From: Trichosporon coremiiforme
Taxonomy: Eukaryota; Basidiomycota; Tremellomycetes; Trichosporonales; Trichosporonaceae
Direction of reading: 5' to 3'
DNA: 64,000 bases
Assembly: GCA_039545355.1 (NCBI GenBank)
Contig: BCJJ01000016.1
Span: 558,001-622,000, forward strand
Shown: one piece after another, positions 1-11,400 of the stretch
Position numbering within the stretch: position 1 is the first letter of the stretch
How the letters are laid out: every line of letters starts with the position of its first letter
Translations under genes and position numbers: made by a program
The notes under the pieces: model-generated
Told to the model about the DNA's origin: nothing
The model's input: the letters and a program-made list of their open reading frames with translations, nothing else
Databases searched by the model: none

Positions 1-102
1 CTCGCCCGTTACGCTGAGGAGGAGGCTGAGAGGGAGAAGGAGGCTGAGGACAAGGCCAAGGCTGATGCGCTCGCCGCTGGCGTGGAGGGCGTTGCGGTGT
101 AA
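1..102 (+). CDS. C-terminal end of an acidic Glu/Lys/Ala-rich protein (partial)
   Basis: The first 102 bases read open in one frame to a TAA stop and give the last 33 residues of a protein that begins outside the window. The tail is almost purely Glu, Lys and Ala (EEEAEREKEAEDKAKADA), then turns to small residues and ends GVEGVAV. Such a charged, probably helical tail is found on many nuclear, ribosome-associated and chaperone proteins, so it does not identify the family. The codon choice (GAG, AAG, GCC) is that of a well-expressed gene in this genome and resembles HSP90 further on. Function unknown. Confidence 0.7.
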   Translation, partial: LARYAEEEAEREKEAEDKAKADALAAGVEGVAV

Positions 103-444
103 GCAGTCCTATTCCGTAGTAGAGCACCGCGATGTAATTGCATACAACATCAATAGCATTAGGTTGCGCCGTGTGAACGGTGTATATTCTCTGAAGTGGT
201 GGAGGGGCGGTCCCCCAGTCCCACGACACACGCAAGGTCCTCATCGGGGTCTGAACTCGGAGCTTTGGCTTCCTGACCGAGCTCAATCATTGGAAGTCGT
301 CTCGAGCGGCTTGCGGAAAAGAGGAGGAGAGTTGTGCGGTCCTAATTCTGGTAGAGTAGTTGCACTCAGGACAATGACGCACGCTTAATGGAACTTTCCA
401 ACAGGCTCAGGAATTCCTCAATCCTCTCGCGCTTCCAAAAAGCA
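103..444. other. Intergenic, nothing recognised
   Basis: This holds the 3' flank of the partial gene and the downstream flank of tRNA-Pro. I see no convincing reading frame, repeat or RNA gene. Confidence 0.5.
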
Positions 445-564
445 GGTCCTCGCCGGGATTTGAACCCGGGGCCACTCCCAAACGCCATCCGAAGATAGTT
501 GGAGGCAAAGCTCAAGATGTTAGATCACCCTAAGAGAGTATGATAACCACTACACCACGAGAAC
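445..564 (-). tRNA. tRNA-Pro (AGG), 47-nt intron
   Basis: Read on the minus strand from 564, the seven-base acceptor strand GTTCTCG pairs with CGAGGAC, and the discriminator is C73, as in eukaryotic tRNA-Pro. The anticodon stem CTCTC pairs with GGGAG around the loop TTAGGG-T, giving anticodon AGG. The T arm is CCGGG-TTCAAAT-CCCGG. A 47-nt intron sits after position 37, the canonical nuclear site; removing it leaves exactly 73 nt. The D arm GTGTAGTGGTTATCAT is normal. Internal A and B boxes should drive Pol III transcription. Confidence 0.93.
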
Positions 565-1250
565 GTCCGAAGACAGGTTGTTGTTAACTTTCCCGGCGCC
601 GGACTATGATGAGACCTGTTCAAAATTCTCGCAGAGTGGACCATCGTGCCGTCATGCCTGCGGTATGCATCAGTAGTCCAGCTCATGAGTAACGCCAGAT
701 GATGCTCCCTCTGCAAGAAAGCATCAGGACTGTAGGTGAGCTAAGAATGCATGAGGACGGTTGCAGATAGTGCCCACGAGCCGATGACGGCAGCGATAAG
801 ATAACAACTTTGTAAGGGGTCCGCGGATAACAACCCGAAATGCCTTGCCTAGGTATCGTTATCCCCCAGGTACAGTTGAGACTCTGACTACAGCAAGGAC
901 AGGGCAAGAACTGGCCCGAGCGCAGTCTGCAGCGGCGGAGGTTGTTAGGCAGCGCCAGGACTGTGATCATCGGAAATTTGGATCTCGCGGAACGGCACAG
1001 TGACGTCTCCGTGGCGCTCAGCGAAGAAGCTGATTTGTGACCCGGCCAAGTGTCCGTCATGGGCTGCGCCACTGGACATTGCACACGCCGTCCCTCGTAA
1101 CCCATGATCTTCGGCGCTCTGGCGCTCAAGGCTGTGCAGATCTCTGGCCCGCCCACGACTCAATGCGGCGCCCGATGTTATCATTCCGAGCGAGCCCGTC
1201 CAAAATTGCGGAACAGACGATGTCCGATGCGAGGTGGGCTCGTGTTTAAG
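565..1250. other. Intergenic, no supported gene
   Basis: Short overlapping frames occur on both strands but none has a start context, splice signals or protein-like composition. The right end is presumably the promoter of the repeat-protein gene. Confidence 0.4.
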
Positions 1251-1258
1251 CATAAAAG
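1251..1258 (+). promoter_or_regulatory. TATA-like element CATAAAAG
   Basis: CATAAAAG lies 81 bases before the ATG at 1339 of the secreted repeat protein. The distance fits a TATA box, with transcription starting near 1290. Confidence 0.45.
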
Positions 1259-1338
1259 GTCAGAACACCTTCTTTCAATAGATCAATTCAACAAGATTGT
1301 TGCGCCAGCTCGCAGCATATTGCCTCTGGGATCTCGCC

Positions 1339-2131
1339 ATGCGCACTTCTATCGCCTTCAGCGTCCTCTCCTTTCTTGTGACGGCCAACGCCACCCCCCT
1401 CCTCGTTCCTCGCGTTGACGAGTGTAACCCCGGAGGAGGTTCACATGGCGGGGGTGCGGTGATTCCTTCCCACTGCTACTCTTCCGTGTCCGCGGCGACG
1501 TCGTCAGTGTACGCATCGCCATCCGACATGGCTCCTTCTTCAACCTCCGAGTGTCTCCCTTCCACGACGAGCACTTATGTGACCGTGCAATCCGGGCGGT
1601 GGATCGCACGGCGGCGGTGCGGTTCTCCCCTCATACTGCTACTCCTCCGTGTCTACCTCGACCTCGTCGGCTTATGTGTCGCCCTCCAACATGGCACCTT
1701 CGTCGACTTCGAAATGCTTGCCTTCGACTACGAGCACATACGTCACCGACCCTTGCAATCCTGGAGGGGGTTCACACGGCGGTGGCGCCATCCTTCCGTC
1801 ATACTGCTTCTCCAGATTAACTTCGTCGGTCACCTCGGCGTACGTCTCTCCTTCTGACCAGTCCGGCAGTTCGACTTCTAAGCGTCCCTCGGCGAGCCCT
1901 TCCCCGACAAGCCCCGCTATCGATGAGTGCAACCCTGGGGGAGGGTCGCATGGGGGCGGCGCTGTACTTCCGTCGCACTGCTACGCGTCCTCCGCCTCGA
2001 GCTCGGCTTACGTCTCGCCTTCGAACATGGCCCCGTCGTCCTCCTCCAAGTGTATTCCGACGAGCTCGTTGAGCCCGGGAGGTGGTGACGGCGGTGGTGG
2101 CGCCAACACCTCTCAACCTACTTCCGCTTAG
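1339..2131 (+). pseudogene. Secreted Cys/Gly/His/Ser repeat protein, frame broken by 5 nt
   Basis: The ATG at 1339 opens a signal peptide (MRTSIAFSVLSFLVTANA) followed by four tandem repeats. Each begins CNPGGGSHGGGA(V/I) and runs through PSxCY and a Ser/Thr-rich spacer with motifs such as YVSPSNMAPSS. Units start at 1423, 1586, 1754 and 1928. Unit 1 is in the frame of the ATG; units 2-4 are in another frame that stays open to the stop at 2131. Unit 1 is 163 nt long and unit 2 is 168 nt, and the missing five bases lie at the unit boundary near 1585, where unit 2 reads ACC-GAC-CCT-TGC and unit 1 reads ACC-G-TGC. No credible intron repairs this. The intact form would be a small secreted, possibly metal-binding or wall-associated protein. 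The break could be a pseudogene, a null allele or an assembly error. Family not recognised. Confidence 0.65.
1423..2131 (+). repeat. Four tandem coding repeats of 163-174 nt
   Basis: Units start at 1423, 1586, 1754 and 1928, each at the Cys codon of CNPGGGSHGGG. Spacing is 163, 168 and 174 nt. The first part of each unit is strongly conserved and the Ser/Thr spacer varies. The 163-nt spacing is the cause of the frame break. Confidence 0.85.
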
Positions 2132-2865
2132 TCGAAAGCAGCTGCCCCGTTCCCAGCATGGACGATCATCAGCTTAAGCCCCATGGACGTTTGATAGACT
2201 ACGTTTGCCTGGAACATAAATGGACAATCTGGCTCTTAATCTTGTGAAAAGCGAACCGACTGGCTGGGCGTACGCTTGCCGCCTGCCAGGCCCTGTTTGG
2301 GACCCGAATTGCGCAAGTCTACCTCATAACCACCGTCCACCGCGATGCCCATAGGAAGTAAACGGCTCTTCAGACACTGTCGACGCTGCGCCTGAGGAGA
2401 GGCGACACTTGGGCAAGTGAATCACGGAAAGGCTTTCTGCGGGCAAACACTCTGTTGCCCGAGCACAGGCCGGTGGACTGCTGGTGGACGGAGCTGGTGT
2501 CTCTGCGGGTACCGCAGGTAACGACTGTTCACTCAAGCCTCCGCAGTTCGCTCCGCCTTGTCCAGGAGCTGCCGTCATTGTTTGCTTGGGCAGGATCGTC
2601 CGGCAGTCTATCAGTGGCCTTACTCGGCGAGATTGGCTTCCGGCCCACAACCGGCTGGAGGTATTGCTTGGCATGACGTTGGCACGAGCTCACTGGCATT
2701 GACGCACATGACATTCTCGGAATCTCTATCCCGGGCAGGGGCCAACCAACTGACGATACTCAGCACTGGCGAGCTCCGCCAGTTCACTGACACGGTCTTC
2801 TAGTCAGGACCATCTCCGCATCAGCACAGCTCTCCGCACCTTGAGCACCTTCGGACGCGGGAAGC
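2132..2865. other. Intergenic, nothing recognised
   Basis: This is the 3' flank of the repeat gene followed by DNA with no supported frame on either strand. Confidence 0.4.
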
Positions 2866-2872
2866 TATATAA
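2866..2872 (+). promoter_or_regulatory. TATA box TATATAA
   Basis: A perfect TATATAA stands 140 bases before the ATG at 3012, followed by a CT-rich leader (TCTCCCTACCCTACCC) typical of fungal transcription-start regions. It is the main reason to suspect a gene at 3012. Confidence 0.45.
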
Positions 2873-3011
2873 CGGGAACTCTCTTCGTTCGTGGATCTTT
2901 AGTCGGCCAGATTTCTCTCCCTACCCTACCCTCTCTTCCCTTCCGCTTTCGTTTCATCTTCCCTCAAACGCCAAACTCGTACCCGGTCTAGGATACACTC
3001 TCCTTCTCAAA

Positions 3012-3247
3012 ATGCGTTCATCCACCTCCTTCGCGATCCTTGTATCGCTTCTCACATTTCAACCCCAATCTCTCACGAAGAGGTTAAGACTCCGCTCCGC
3101 GTAGATGCACAGGTCCCAGGACTGACGATCGGAGGATGGCGGTTTCCCATCGTCGGCCGGCTTGCAAGGGCTCTCGGCGAGTCTGTAGTGGGGTTCTCGG
3201 ACGGGTTCGCGACAAAAATGGCTGGCCATGTAGGTTCGATGGCTTAG
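3012..3247 (+). CDS. Possible small secreted protein, structure unresolved
   Basis: After a TATA box and pyrimidine leader, the ATG at 3012 reads MRSSTSFAILVSLLTFQPQS, a good signal-peptide start, but the frame ends at 3104. Another frame, open from about 3071 to the TAG at 3247, is protein-like (VPGLTIGGWRFPIVGRLARA and on to GHVGSMA). The two frames differ by two bases. An intron from a weak GTATCG donor (near 3045) to the AG at 3082 would join them in phase but cut the signal peptide short; otherwise the gene is frameshifted. I cannot choose between these. No family recognised. Confidence 0.25.
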
Positions 3248-3906
3248 AGCGCTTGGGTCCGCAAACGGATGGGATAATCACACCAAAGGTTCGTCGCCCC
3301 TCGACTGACATGTCTCCCATGAGTCCCGGTCTCCGTCCTCGCCCGCTGCGAAATGCTACGGCACACGGTGTCCAGCTCCTGAAACCCTACCCGGCAAAAG
3401 GACAATGGCATCAGCAGGAATGTGGCAATCCGTCGTTTTGCCACATCCCACTCTTGCACGCGTATGTCATTTGATCGCCGCTGGCGTTGCTGCGTCTCAC
3501 GCTCCTTAAGCGTCCTAGCAGCCCCCGCGCCACGATCTCGCCGGGGTGTGAGGAACATCGATGGCACGCCTGGCACCTGGGCGAGTAAAGCGTAGATGCC
3601 AGGGTGCATGTGCGCTGAGGGTGACTGGGCCGGCCTGTGGGAATAGATGTGACGCTGGGGTCGCTGTGCCAGCGCATACGACTCCGCACCGTACATGCCG
3701 CGAATATGATTGTGACTGTTATACATGAAAGCTATGAGTGGCAATGCTGAAACCACAACCCCGGAATAGAACGAAGACTTTCCCTGGCCGAGCAGCGGAA
3801 GGATGATGAGATGACGTGTGTGTGATGCGCGTGTGTGAACAATGAGTTGGGTGCAAATGGTGGCGAATGCGAAGGTATGGATAGACGAAGTTGAAGAGCC
3901 TCACGA
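3248..3906. other. Intergenic / 3' flank of the DUF6534 gene
   Basis: No supported gene. The right end, next to 3906, is the 3' untranslated region of the minus-strand DUF6534 gene and contains GT-rich stretches. Confidence 0.4.
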
Positions 3907-5471
3907 CTACTTCTCGAAGCCACCTCGGAGGCTGTCCATGTCGACTGTTCGCTGTTTTCGCAGTGCATTCTCCTGCACCGCCAAATGCAGGTTGGACAGG
4001 CTCTGATTGATCGTGCCGTATCCAGCACTGCTCTCCGCGAGCTCGTAATCGCCCTCGTGTCCACTAGACGACGTGCCCTCGAATTCCGTTTCGGAGATCT
4101 GGCGGAGCTTGGGCTGGATCTTGTGCTCAGCAAACTCGGGGTTAATCTGGTGACTCTCGACATACGTCTCGGTCTGGACGTGAATAGTCGCAGGGCCGGC
4201 CGGGAAGCGGTTACGGCTACCGAGGCGGAACTGGCTCGAACGCTGGATAGTCGCCTGCTCAAGCGTGCGGTTCAGACTCTGCCTCTGGTTCAGAACGTAG
4301 ACCATGCCGATGATGTAGACGTAGCCCTGGATAAGCTCGAAGAACACGGCGTACCACGTGTCGCGCTGGATAATGATGTCGATGAGCAGAGCAAGCGCGA
4401 GGATCGTAGGCGGGAGCTGGGACTCGCACGCGACTCGGATCAGTCGGCGTACGATGTAGTCGGTCTGCTCCCATTCGGATCGCGACTGGTAAAGACCCCA
4501 GAGAGCGGTGCCGGTGATGACGATGTCGGTCAAGAACATGCCCACGACCCACAGGAAACCGAACAGAACGTAGGTGTCGTCGAGGTAGGTCCTGCTTGCC
4601 ATGCCCTTGACACAGATGCCGACAGAGCCAACGAAGGAGAGGAGGAAAGGCATGAGAGCCAAGCCGATGAAAATGTTGGAGCGACCGGTAACCTTCCATG
4701 CTCGTTCAGCGTAGAACAACTGGACGCCTGCGGCCATGAAGAAGTCGAGCAAGGGGAACCAGGCGACCCATCGGTAGTCGATCAGTGTCGTGTACTTTCC
4801 GTAGTTGAATCCGAGAGTGTACATGACGAGACAGACGGAGCTGAGTAAGTTAGCGCTCTTTCGGGTCATCATTCCAATGTTCGTGATAGATGTACACCAG
4901 GCACCGCGCCATGGAGCAATGGGCGCCACCACATCGCCCCACTCGCGCCGCACAAGATCGATTGGCAGCCCAGGCGTGACCCAAGCGACCCCGGATCTCC
5001 TGATTGAGAGGTACTCACATGAGCCAGACAAGTGTGCCGACGAAGGTGGAGAATAGCTGGGTGGAAGTCAGCACGCAGCTCAGCGCATGTGATATCTGTC
5101 AAAACGCCGTCTCAGCACCAAACCACGCCACACAGGGCTGTTGGAATGTGCTACTGCAATCACAGATGCAGCTGCTCGCGCATGGTCATTGCGCAGCCGG
5201 CAGGTCAGTGGGGTCATGCACTCACGAGAACCATCCGGACCCATCGCCGTTCGTGCTTGGCGCTCTCGCTTGACCACCAGTTCATGACGGACACCACAGC
5301 GGCACCGAAAAGCCATGATTGAATGACGATTCTGGGACGGTTAAGGGTTGCTTCCGACAGCCGGACTCACCCCATGATCAGTGGTGTCAGCATAAGGCCC
5401 GGCGTCTGGCCGTTCAGCGTGAGCCACATCGCATCTTCCTCCTCTTGCGTCCACTCGAAAGGCATGGGCAT
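3907..5471 (-). CDS. DUF6534-family seven-helix membrane protein
   Basis: Four exons on the minus strand: 5371-5471, 5226-5331, 5019-5056 and 3907-4855, giving 397 residues. Donors are all GTGAGT-type and exon phases close perfectly. The start ATG is followed by MPMPFEWTQEEEDAMW; a second Met two codons on is also possible. About seven hydrophobic helices follow. The region TDIVITGTALWGLYQSRSEW through ESQLPPTILALALLIDI to YVYIIGMVYVLNQR matches my memory of the DUF6534 domain, a family common in basidiomycetes with no established biochemical role. The last 110 or so residues form a hydrophilic, Ser/Glu-rich cytoplasmic tail ending SLRGGFEK. Intron 3, at 163 nt, is long for this window. A receptor- or channel-like role is speculation. 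Confidence 0.85.
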
Positions 5472-8400
5472 CGTGGAGAAGTCGGAAGGAGGAGAATGCG
5501 AGGGTTCGAGGGGGGTCGCTGTTGCCAAGAAAGGACGCGGTAAAGATTGGATCGAGATATTGGCAGACTAAGGATTGGTGACTCAAAGATAACACACAAA
5601 AGCGAAGGCGGCGGAAACGCGATCGCACGGAGCAGTTCGCTTCGTGGGGACCGTGGGTCGTAAGAAGGGGGAGACGAAACGTAGGAAGCAAGGGCAAGGC
5701 CGTGTGCAGGGTCGGAGCTGATTGGGAAGGCGAGATGAGAAACCGGTACAGGTTCGGAGAGATGCGGGCGGTATGGACGGGCGTTTGGAGTCAGGTGAAG
5801 GTGGGAGGGTGCTGCAGGTGCCGAAGCGCTTTGAGTTAAATCGGCTCTGGGTCGGTCTGGCGCCGGCTCGTGTGTGGGAGGCGAGGGCTCGGAATGTGCA
5901 AAGGTCGAGCCTGTCGAGCGAGAATGAAGGTTGTTAACAAGTGTGGGCGCGCTGCCGTTCGGTGAGCGCTTAAGAACCCCACCGTCTGCTGGGAAGGGAA
6001 GGAAGAGAGTGACTGGAGTGAACGACGGAGGAAGGGTCGAAAGCAGTAGCTTATTTCTCTTCTTGTCCTCCTCCTCTTGATGCATGCGATGGAGTATAAC
6101 GGAATCCCCCCCCCCCCTCCCACCCCCCCGGGAAGCCTACGCCATCCCAGGAAATCTAGGTCCGAAAGGCAGTTCGTGCCAGACGCCTGTCTCGTAGTCC
6201 GTCTGCTAGACTCTCATGGCATCAGAGACGTGTGATAGATAAGGGGCTGCCGCCGTTCCTCCAGGTTGTGGCTTGGATTCCCGACATGAGGCTTACTGCG
6301 AGTGGCCAACCACTGGCCGAAGCGGGGCCGTTCTGTGCCGAAGCAGCTGTGCGAGAGTGACTGCGTCCTTGCCGCCCCCATGGCTGAAGCGCTGAAGATG
6401 GGGACTGAGTGATGCACCGGAACGATGAGGAGATTCTCTGCAATTGCCTGACAGTAGAGCTCCTGAAAGTCTGGGAGCTGCCAGTGCTCCTCGGCTACCT
6501 GTTGGCTCAACTTGGCGCCATGGTTGATGGAAGGCGTTCGCCAGCATGCCGGAGGCTGCTGATGGCATTGATGTTCAGGGAGTCGCTGCAAGGGCACATG
6601 AGGCGTACCTGCGCACCGACCTCTCTGGCTGGCGCGTCCTTTCGCGAGACCCTAGTCCGACACAACTTGGTTCAACGCTAGCAGCCCGGCCAGATCAGGC
6701 GAGCTGTGCGAGCCGTACGGGTCCGTACGGCGAATATCGGCAGTGCACGACCCCAACTGCGAGCGAGCGTGCGAGAGGATAGTGCGAGTCGGGATATTCT
6801 TGTGCCCTCTTCGGGGCGGTCAGCGCCTCATGGTGGCCGCGGTCGTCTCCTTCGTTCTCCTGAAGCGCTGCACCCTTGGTCTCCTTCATGTGCAGCCGTG
6901 TACTCTCGGTCTTCTCGTTCGACAGCCGAAGAGGTCTCCTTGTTCATGCGGACCGGAGAGCTGGCGCATCACGCCAACTACGCAACCCGGCCACGACGGC
7001 CTCCGCTTCTCCGCTCTTCCCTCCATCAAGATGAAGACGAGAGAGCTACCAGTGCGCACAGGCGTGCTCACCAAGCTCGTGGTCATAACGCAATGGAACC
7101 CCAAGTAGTACGCATACGAGTATACGAGTTCGCCCGGCTGGCCTGGCTGAAGGCAAAGCGACCCTCGTTCGGACCCCTCTATCTTGTCCTAACACGGTCC
7201 GAGCCACGCCACGACTGCGCCACCTGGCCGCCTTGTCGCCGATGGCAGCCGCCACCGCTCCCGCGTCTATGAACCAACGTCCACTACTCGCACTACTGCT
7301 CGTTTCTCTCTGCATTGCCCCAGTCCAACCGTTGTAGCGACCTCCAGGACGTCAATGGTGGGCGCAAGTGTAGTGCAGAACTGCGCATGGTCGCGGCGTC
7401 AGTGGGTAGTGAGACGCAGGTCCGCGGGCCGTAGGTCAGTTCTGCTGGACGTGCTCGACAGTAATAGCGACGGCCGTGCTGAGGGATGCCCCATCGATTC
7501 CATCGTCTTCTCTCGTACGTTACTACGCTCAGTGAGAGGAAGCAACGGCAACACGATGAGAATAAATGGGGTTACGTCTGCACCAGTGAGCCGGTGGGCA
7601 GTAGCGGTACAATCTTCAGTGTCGGAGTAGTCGATTGGCAAGCGGCGTGCACATGCAGGACATAACGCACAGGAAGACATCGACATGGGGTACGTGCGGT
7701 GGTGGCGGTGGGTCAGTGGGACGCGCTCGGCGCAAGGCGGGCCGCGGAGCCTATATACAGTAGGATCTGGAAGGGGCACTGTGGTCGCTTTCGTGGGTTC
7801 TGGTCCTGTGTTCCTAGCCAGTCAGCCGGAGTTTTGGGCTCGCGCGATCGCTGCCCGAGACATCGCTGATCCCATTCGGAGTGCGCAATGCCATGTCGGT
7901 CACAGCAGACAGTCAGCGGCGCCTCTTCTTTGCTCGTCCACCGCATTGTCCACGAGTGCAGAAACGGAAAGGACGGTCGATCCGCATCAACGGCCCACAC
8001 GGCGGAGGCATTATCACACTCGCAGTCTCGCCCAGCTCGTCCAATGCCTGGCCGGCGATCACAACGTAATGTCCTCATCATCTTTCGTCGAGTTCCTCTG
8101 CACTCTTAAAGTTGTAGAACAGAACAGAGCCAGGACCGCGCCAGGACTCTGGCTGTTGGTGACGGCATACTGACTACATCTTACGCTCAGACTCGCTCAC
8201 TGTGCTCAGCAAAAGCACCTCGAACCTCGTGCTTGCTGGTGGACATCCTAGAGTCAGGTTGCTGGAGGTACCACGCAGTGCAGGCGGTCGCGGCGGATAC
8301 ACGATATCCATTTCCACATCGCCCATGCGCACCAGCGTCTAGCGGCACCATCAGGCGTGCAATCGGTCCCGTGCTGCTGACAGTGCATGAAGACATAAGC

Positions 8401-11400
8401 CAGGCAGTAAGACATGTGCTCCGAAACAGCCAGCAGACGTCGTACAACATCTCACTTGTGTTAGGTTTGGCCGTTCCGCCCTCCGCGCCTGTACCTCCGC
8501 CGTCCAGAACTCTGATATGAGCAGTATCGCTTGATCGCGGCCGCCGCCAGGACGATATACCGCTTTCGTCGGACGTACAATGATGTGCCAGCGGGGCGAA
8601 TCATGGGGAGAGCGGAGTAACAGTATGAAGGGCGTCAAATGGATGATAACCCGTTGGCCCACTACTGGATGGGATCCCAGGAAATGGGATCTCGGATGAG
8701 AATCGATGAGCAAGTCGCCATTGGGCAGGAGAGATTGACCTTACCTCCACAATTACCTTACGACCCACGCCCCGCGGGACACTAGCTGCGCACAGGAAGC
8801 ATACCGTTCGCGAGCGCGGTAACGTGATCTCGTGTGCGTTCAAGCATAGCGCTTCCCCGTGTCGAGCTGGTCTGGGATGATCCTCGCATCTAAGCTGGAT
8901 GAGCCTCGTGTCGCTATGAAATGGGCGGGGTTCGACCCAAGTGTGTTGACCTTGGCTTTAGACTTAAGCTCTCAAACTGGGCGATGGGAGCGTTGACGTC
9001 CCAACTTCCCACCTGCGCATTGCCGCAAGCAGTGCTGGTGGCACTAGGTGATCGCACGTTGCGGTGGAGCTGCCGTGAGTTGTGACTGCAAAACGTAATT
9101 ATAGTTACGCTGGAACCGGACCATGCTGCTGCTGGTACGAGAGATGTCACGGCTTTGCGTCGTACGCGCACACTTCGGCATGCCGGCCGACCTGAGACTC
9201 GATCCGAACGTGTTCGCAGGCGAGCGGGCCGATGGCATGCACACGCGCACGCAACGGACCAACGGAGCCTTCAACTGGAACACAGGATCGCTGCACCGAG
9301 CAATGGTAGTTGCATGCTGGAACAGGAGCGAACCGGCAGACCGAGCCTACGGATGCACTACGGCGGAGCACAGGGAGGGTAGGGGTACGTACTCTTGCTG
9401 ACTGCCTGCTGCGCTCGCAGTGCGGCAGCGAGAAATGAAGAATGTCATGGCAGATGGGAACTAGAGGAATACAGAGTGCAAGATCCGGTCAGGGTGGCCA
9501 GGGGATCAGCAATCGCGGGACTGACAGCAAGGGGTCTTTCGAAGCAGTAGCTCAATGCCAGCAGAGAAGGATTCGAACGATGTCGACAGTCATGTCCAGA
9601 GACTGCAATTGAGCGTGCATCACTTAAAACTCTGATTTCGCGCGCTGCTGGCAGCTGGACGGCAGCAAGGCAGAGCCCGTCCGAAAAGAGGGGCGAGGTG
9701 ACGCAGCAAGGTTTACCCGCCGTCGAACCACTGAAACGGGCCCATCCTCCGGCCACAAAACCCAAGGCATGGGTACCGGCACGGCACAGGGGAGGGAGGG
9801 CGAGCGCGTCGAGGGGCAGGGTGTGAGAGTAAGAGGTCCGCAGCCCGCCTGCCCGCTGCGTCGTACAATTTCACGACTGAATAGGCAGGATGCAGTTCTG
9901 GGCTTTTCTTTTCTTTTCTTATGGCTTATGCAGCCCCATTTGATCCATTTGGACTACATGTCATGCAATTCAGTCGGAGAGACATGAGAGACACGCGCGC
10001 ACGTCCAGACGCGTCGCGCCTGGTCCTGCATTGATTACACTGCCCTCACCTGCACGCACGACGCTCGATATTTCTCCCTACTGAACTGTCGCAGCTTGGT
10101 GAACTCGAATGAACACAAACCTTGAATGTTGCAGAACCCTTGCACCACTGACCCGGCACACTGGGGCACGTCGTCCACTCGTCAGAGTGAGTCAGTCGGC
10201 TGGCCGGGTCTCCACTAGCGATAGAGACCTGTCATGTCAGTGTGTTACAGAATGACCAAGCGGCCCAAGCACAAGAGCCAGGCAAGGTATACAGGCAGGT
10301 ACTAGTGTGGACAGTGACAGCCCCCTGCATTCCCTCTGTGCTAACTGCCATCAGAGCTCGCTTTTACGTGAAGCGGGTGTGTCTACCCAGGCCCCTATTT
10401 GGCTGGTTGGAGCGGTTTGCCTGTGGCTCTGCGGATCGCTGGGCCTGCCCCGCTCTTCTCGCCATCTTCCATATGGCCGCTTACCAGTTCCTTCATTGAT
10501 GCTAAGTCGCGGGATCCTACCTGAGGTAAGACGTACCTAACCGCTAACACCCTATTCCTGCAGCCTGGACAGCTGCTAGACGGTGACAGACTGAAGAAGA
10601 CTGGACCCGGTCAGTGCGTGAGTCCCGCCGAGAGGGCTGCCGGAAAGCAAGCGAGGCCACGAGCCGGCCGTCCCCCTGCGGACTGTCAACGCCTCTGCGT
10701 ATCACAAAGTAATCTGGGGCAATGCTTCAAAACACGGTGTGAGCAATGGATGCACGCTCTGCGAACATGAGTGAAGCAGACCTGAGGAGGCGCAGCCACC
10801 GTTTCCTGTAACAATTCGCTGCAGGGACATATGCATGGGACAAGTGTGTGGAATGACGCAGGCGCGTCTTGCGACTCCTTCATAGGCGTCAGCACTTCGG
10901 GAGAGTGCCGTCCGTGCTAGCTGGGCTGACTGCTGGATTCGAGCCTGTTGGAGGGGAACAGGGAGGGTGGAGACATGAGGGACTGTGGAAACGGGGGCAT
11001 CGAGGTCGAATGGGACGTGAGGTGTGGTCAAAGGGAGAGAGGACAGCGAGGGTGAAGGAGAAGAGAGGGCCCGAGGGGCAGATGGGCAAGATGGGCAAAA
11101 AAACGGAGAGAGGAGGTCGAGGGGTCTCGCAGGGACATCAGGATCCTTGAGGGACGGAGAGGGATGGCCAGGATAGCTCGAAAGCTTGTTGACAAGGCCG
11201 TGCCTGGTTCCTCCACTAGACGGGGTTCGTTTGTTCCTTGCGACTTGTCAGCACTCATGTCTGTCCACTGCACTCACTCACTCACTCGCTCGCACTTCCA
11301 ACGACAACCCCTGGCCAGACGTACCGCGTGTTGCGCGTTGCATCGAGTCTTCTGCTTCTGCTTCTGCTTCATTGCAGCTCGTCTTGTCTTGTTTCGCATG

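Noticed and set aside
3985..4848. 287-codon plus-strand frame
   Set aside because: Antisense shadow of the main exon of the DUF6534 gene, which has domain and splice evidence.
6106..6118. C13 run as a regulatory element
   Set aside because: Simple homopolymer slippage is the better explanation; nothing else around it suggests function.
10307..10760. Two open frames joined by GTAAGA...CTGCAG
   Set aside because: The intron signals are good but the upstream frame begins with GTG and has no ATG early enough to make a sensible protein.
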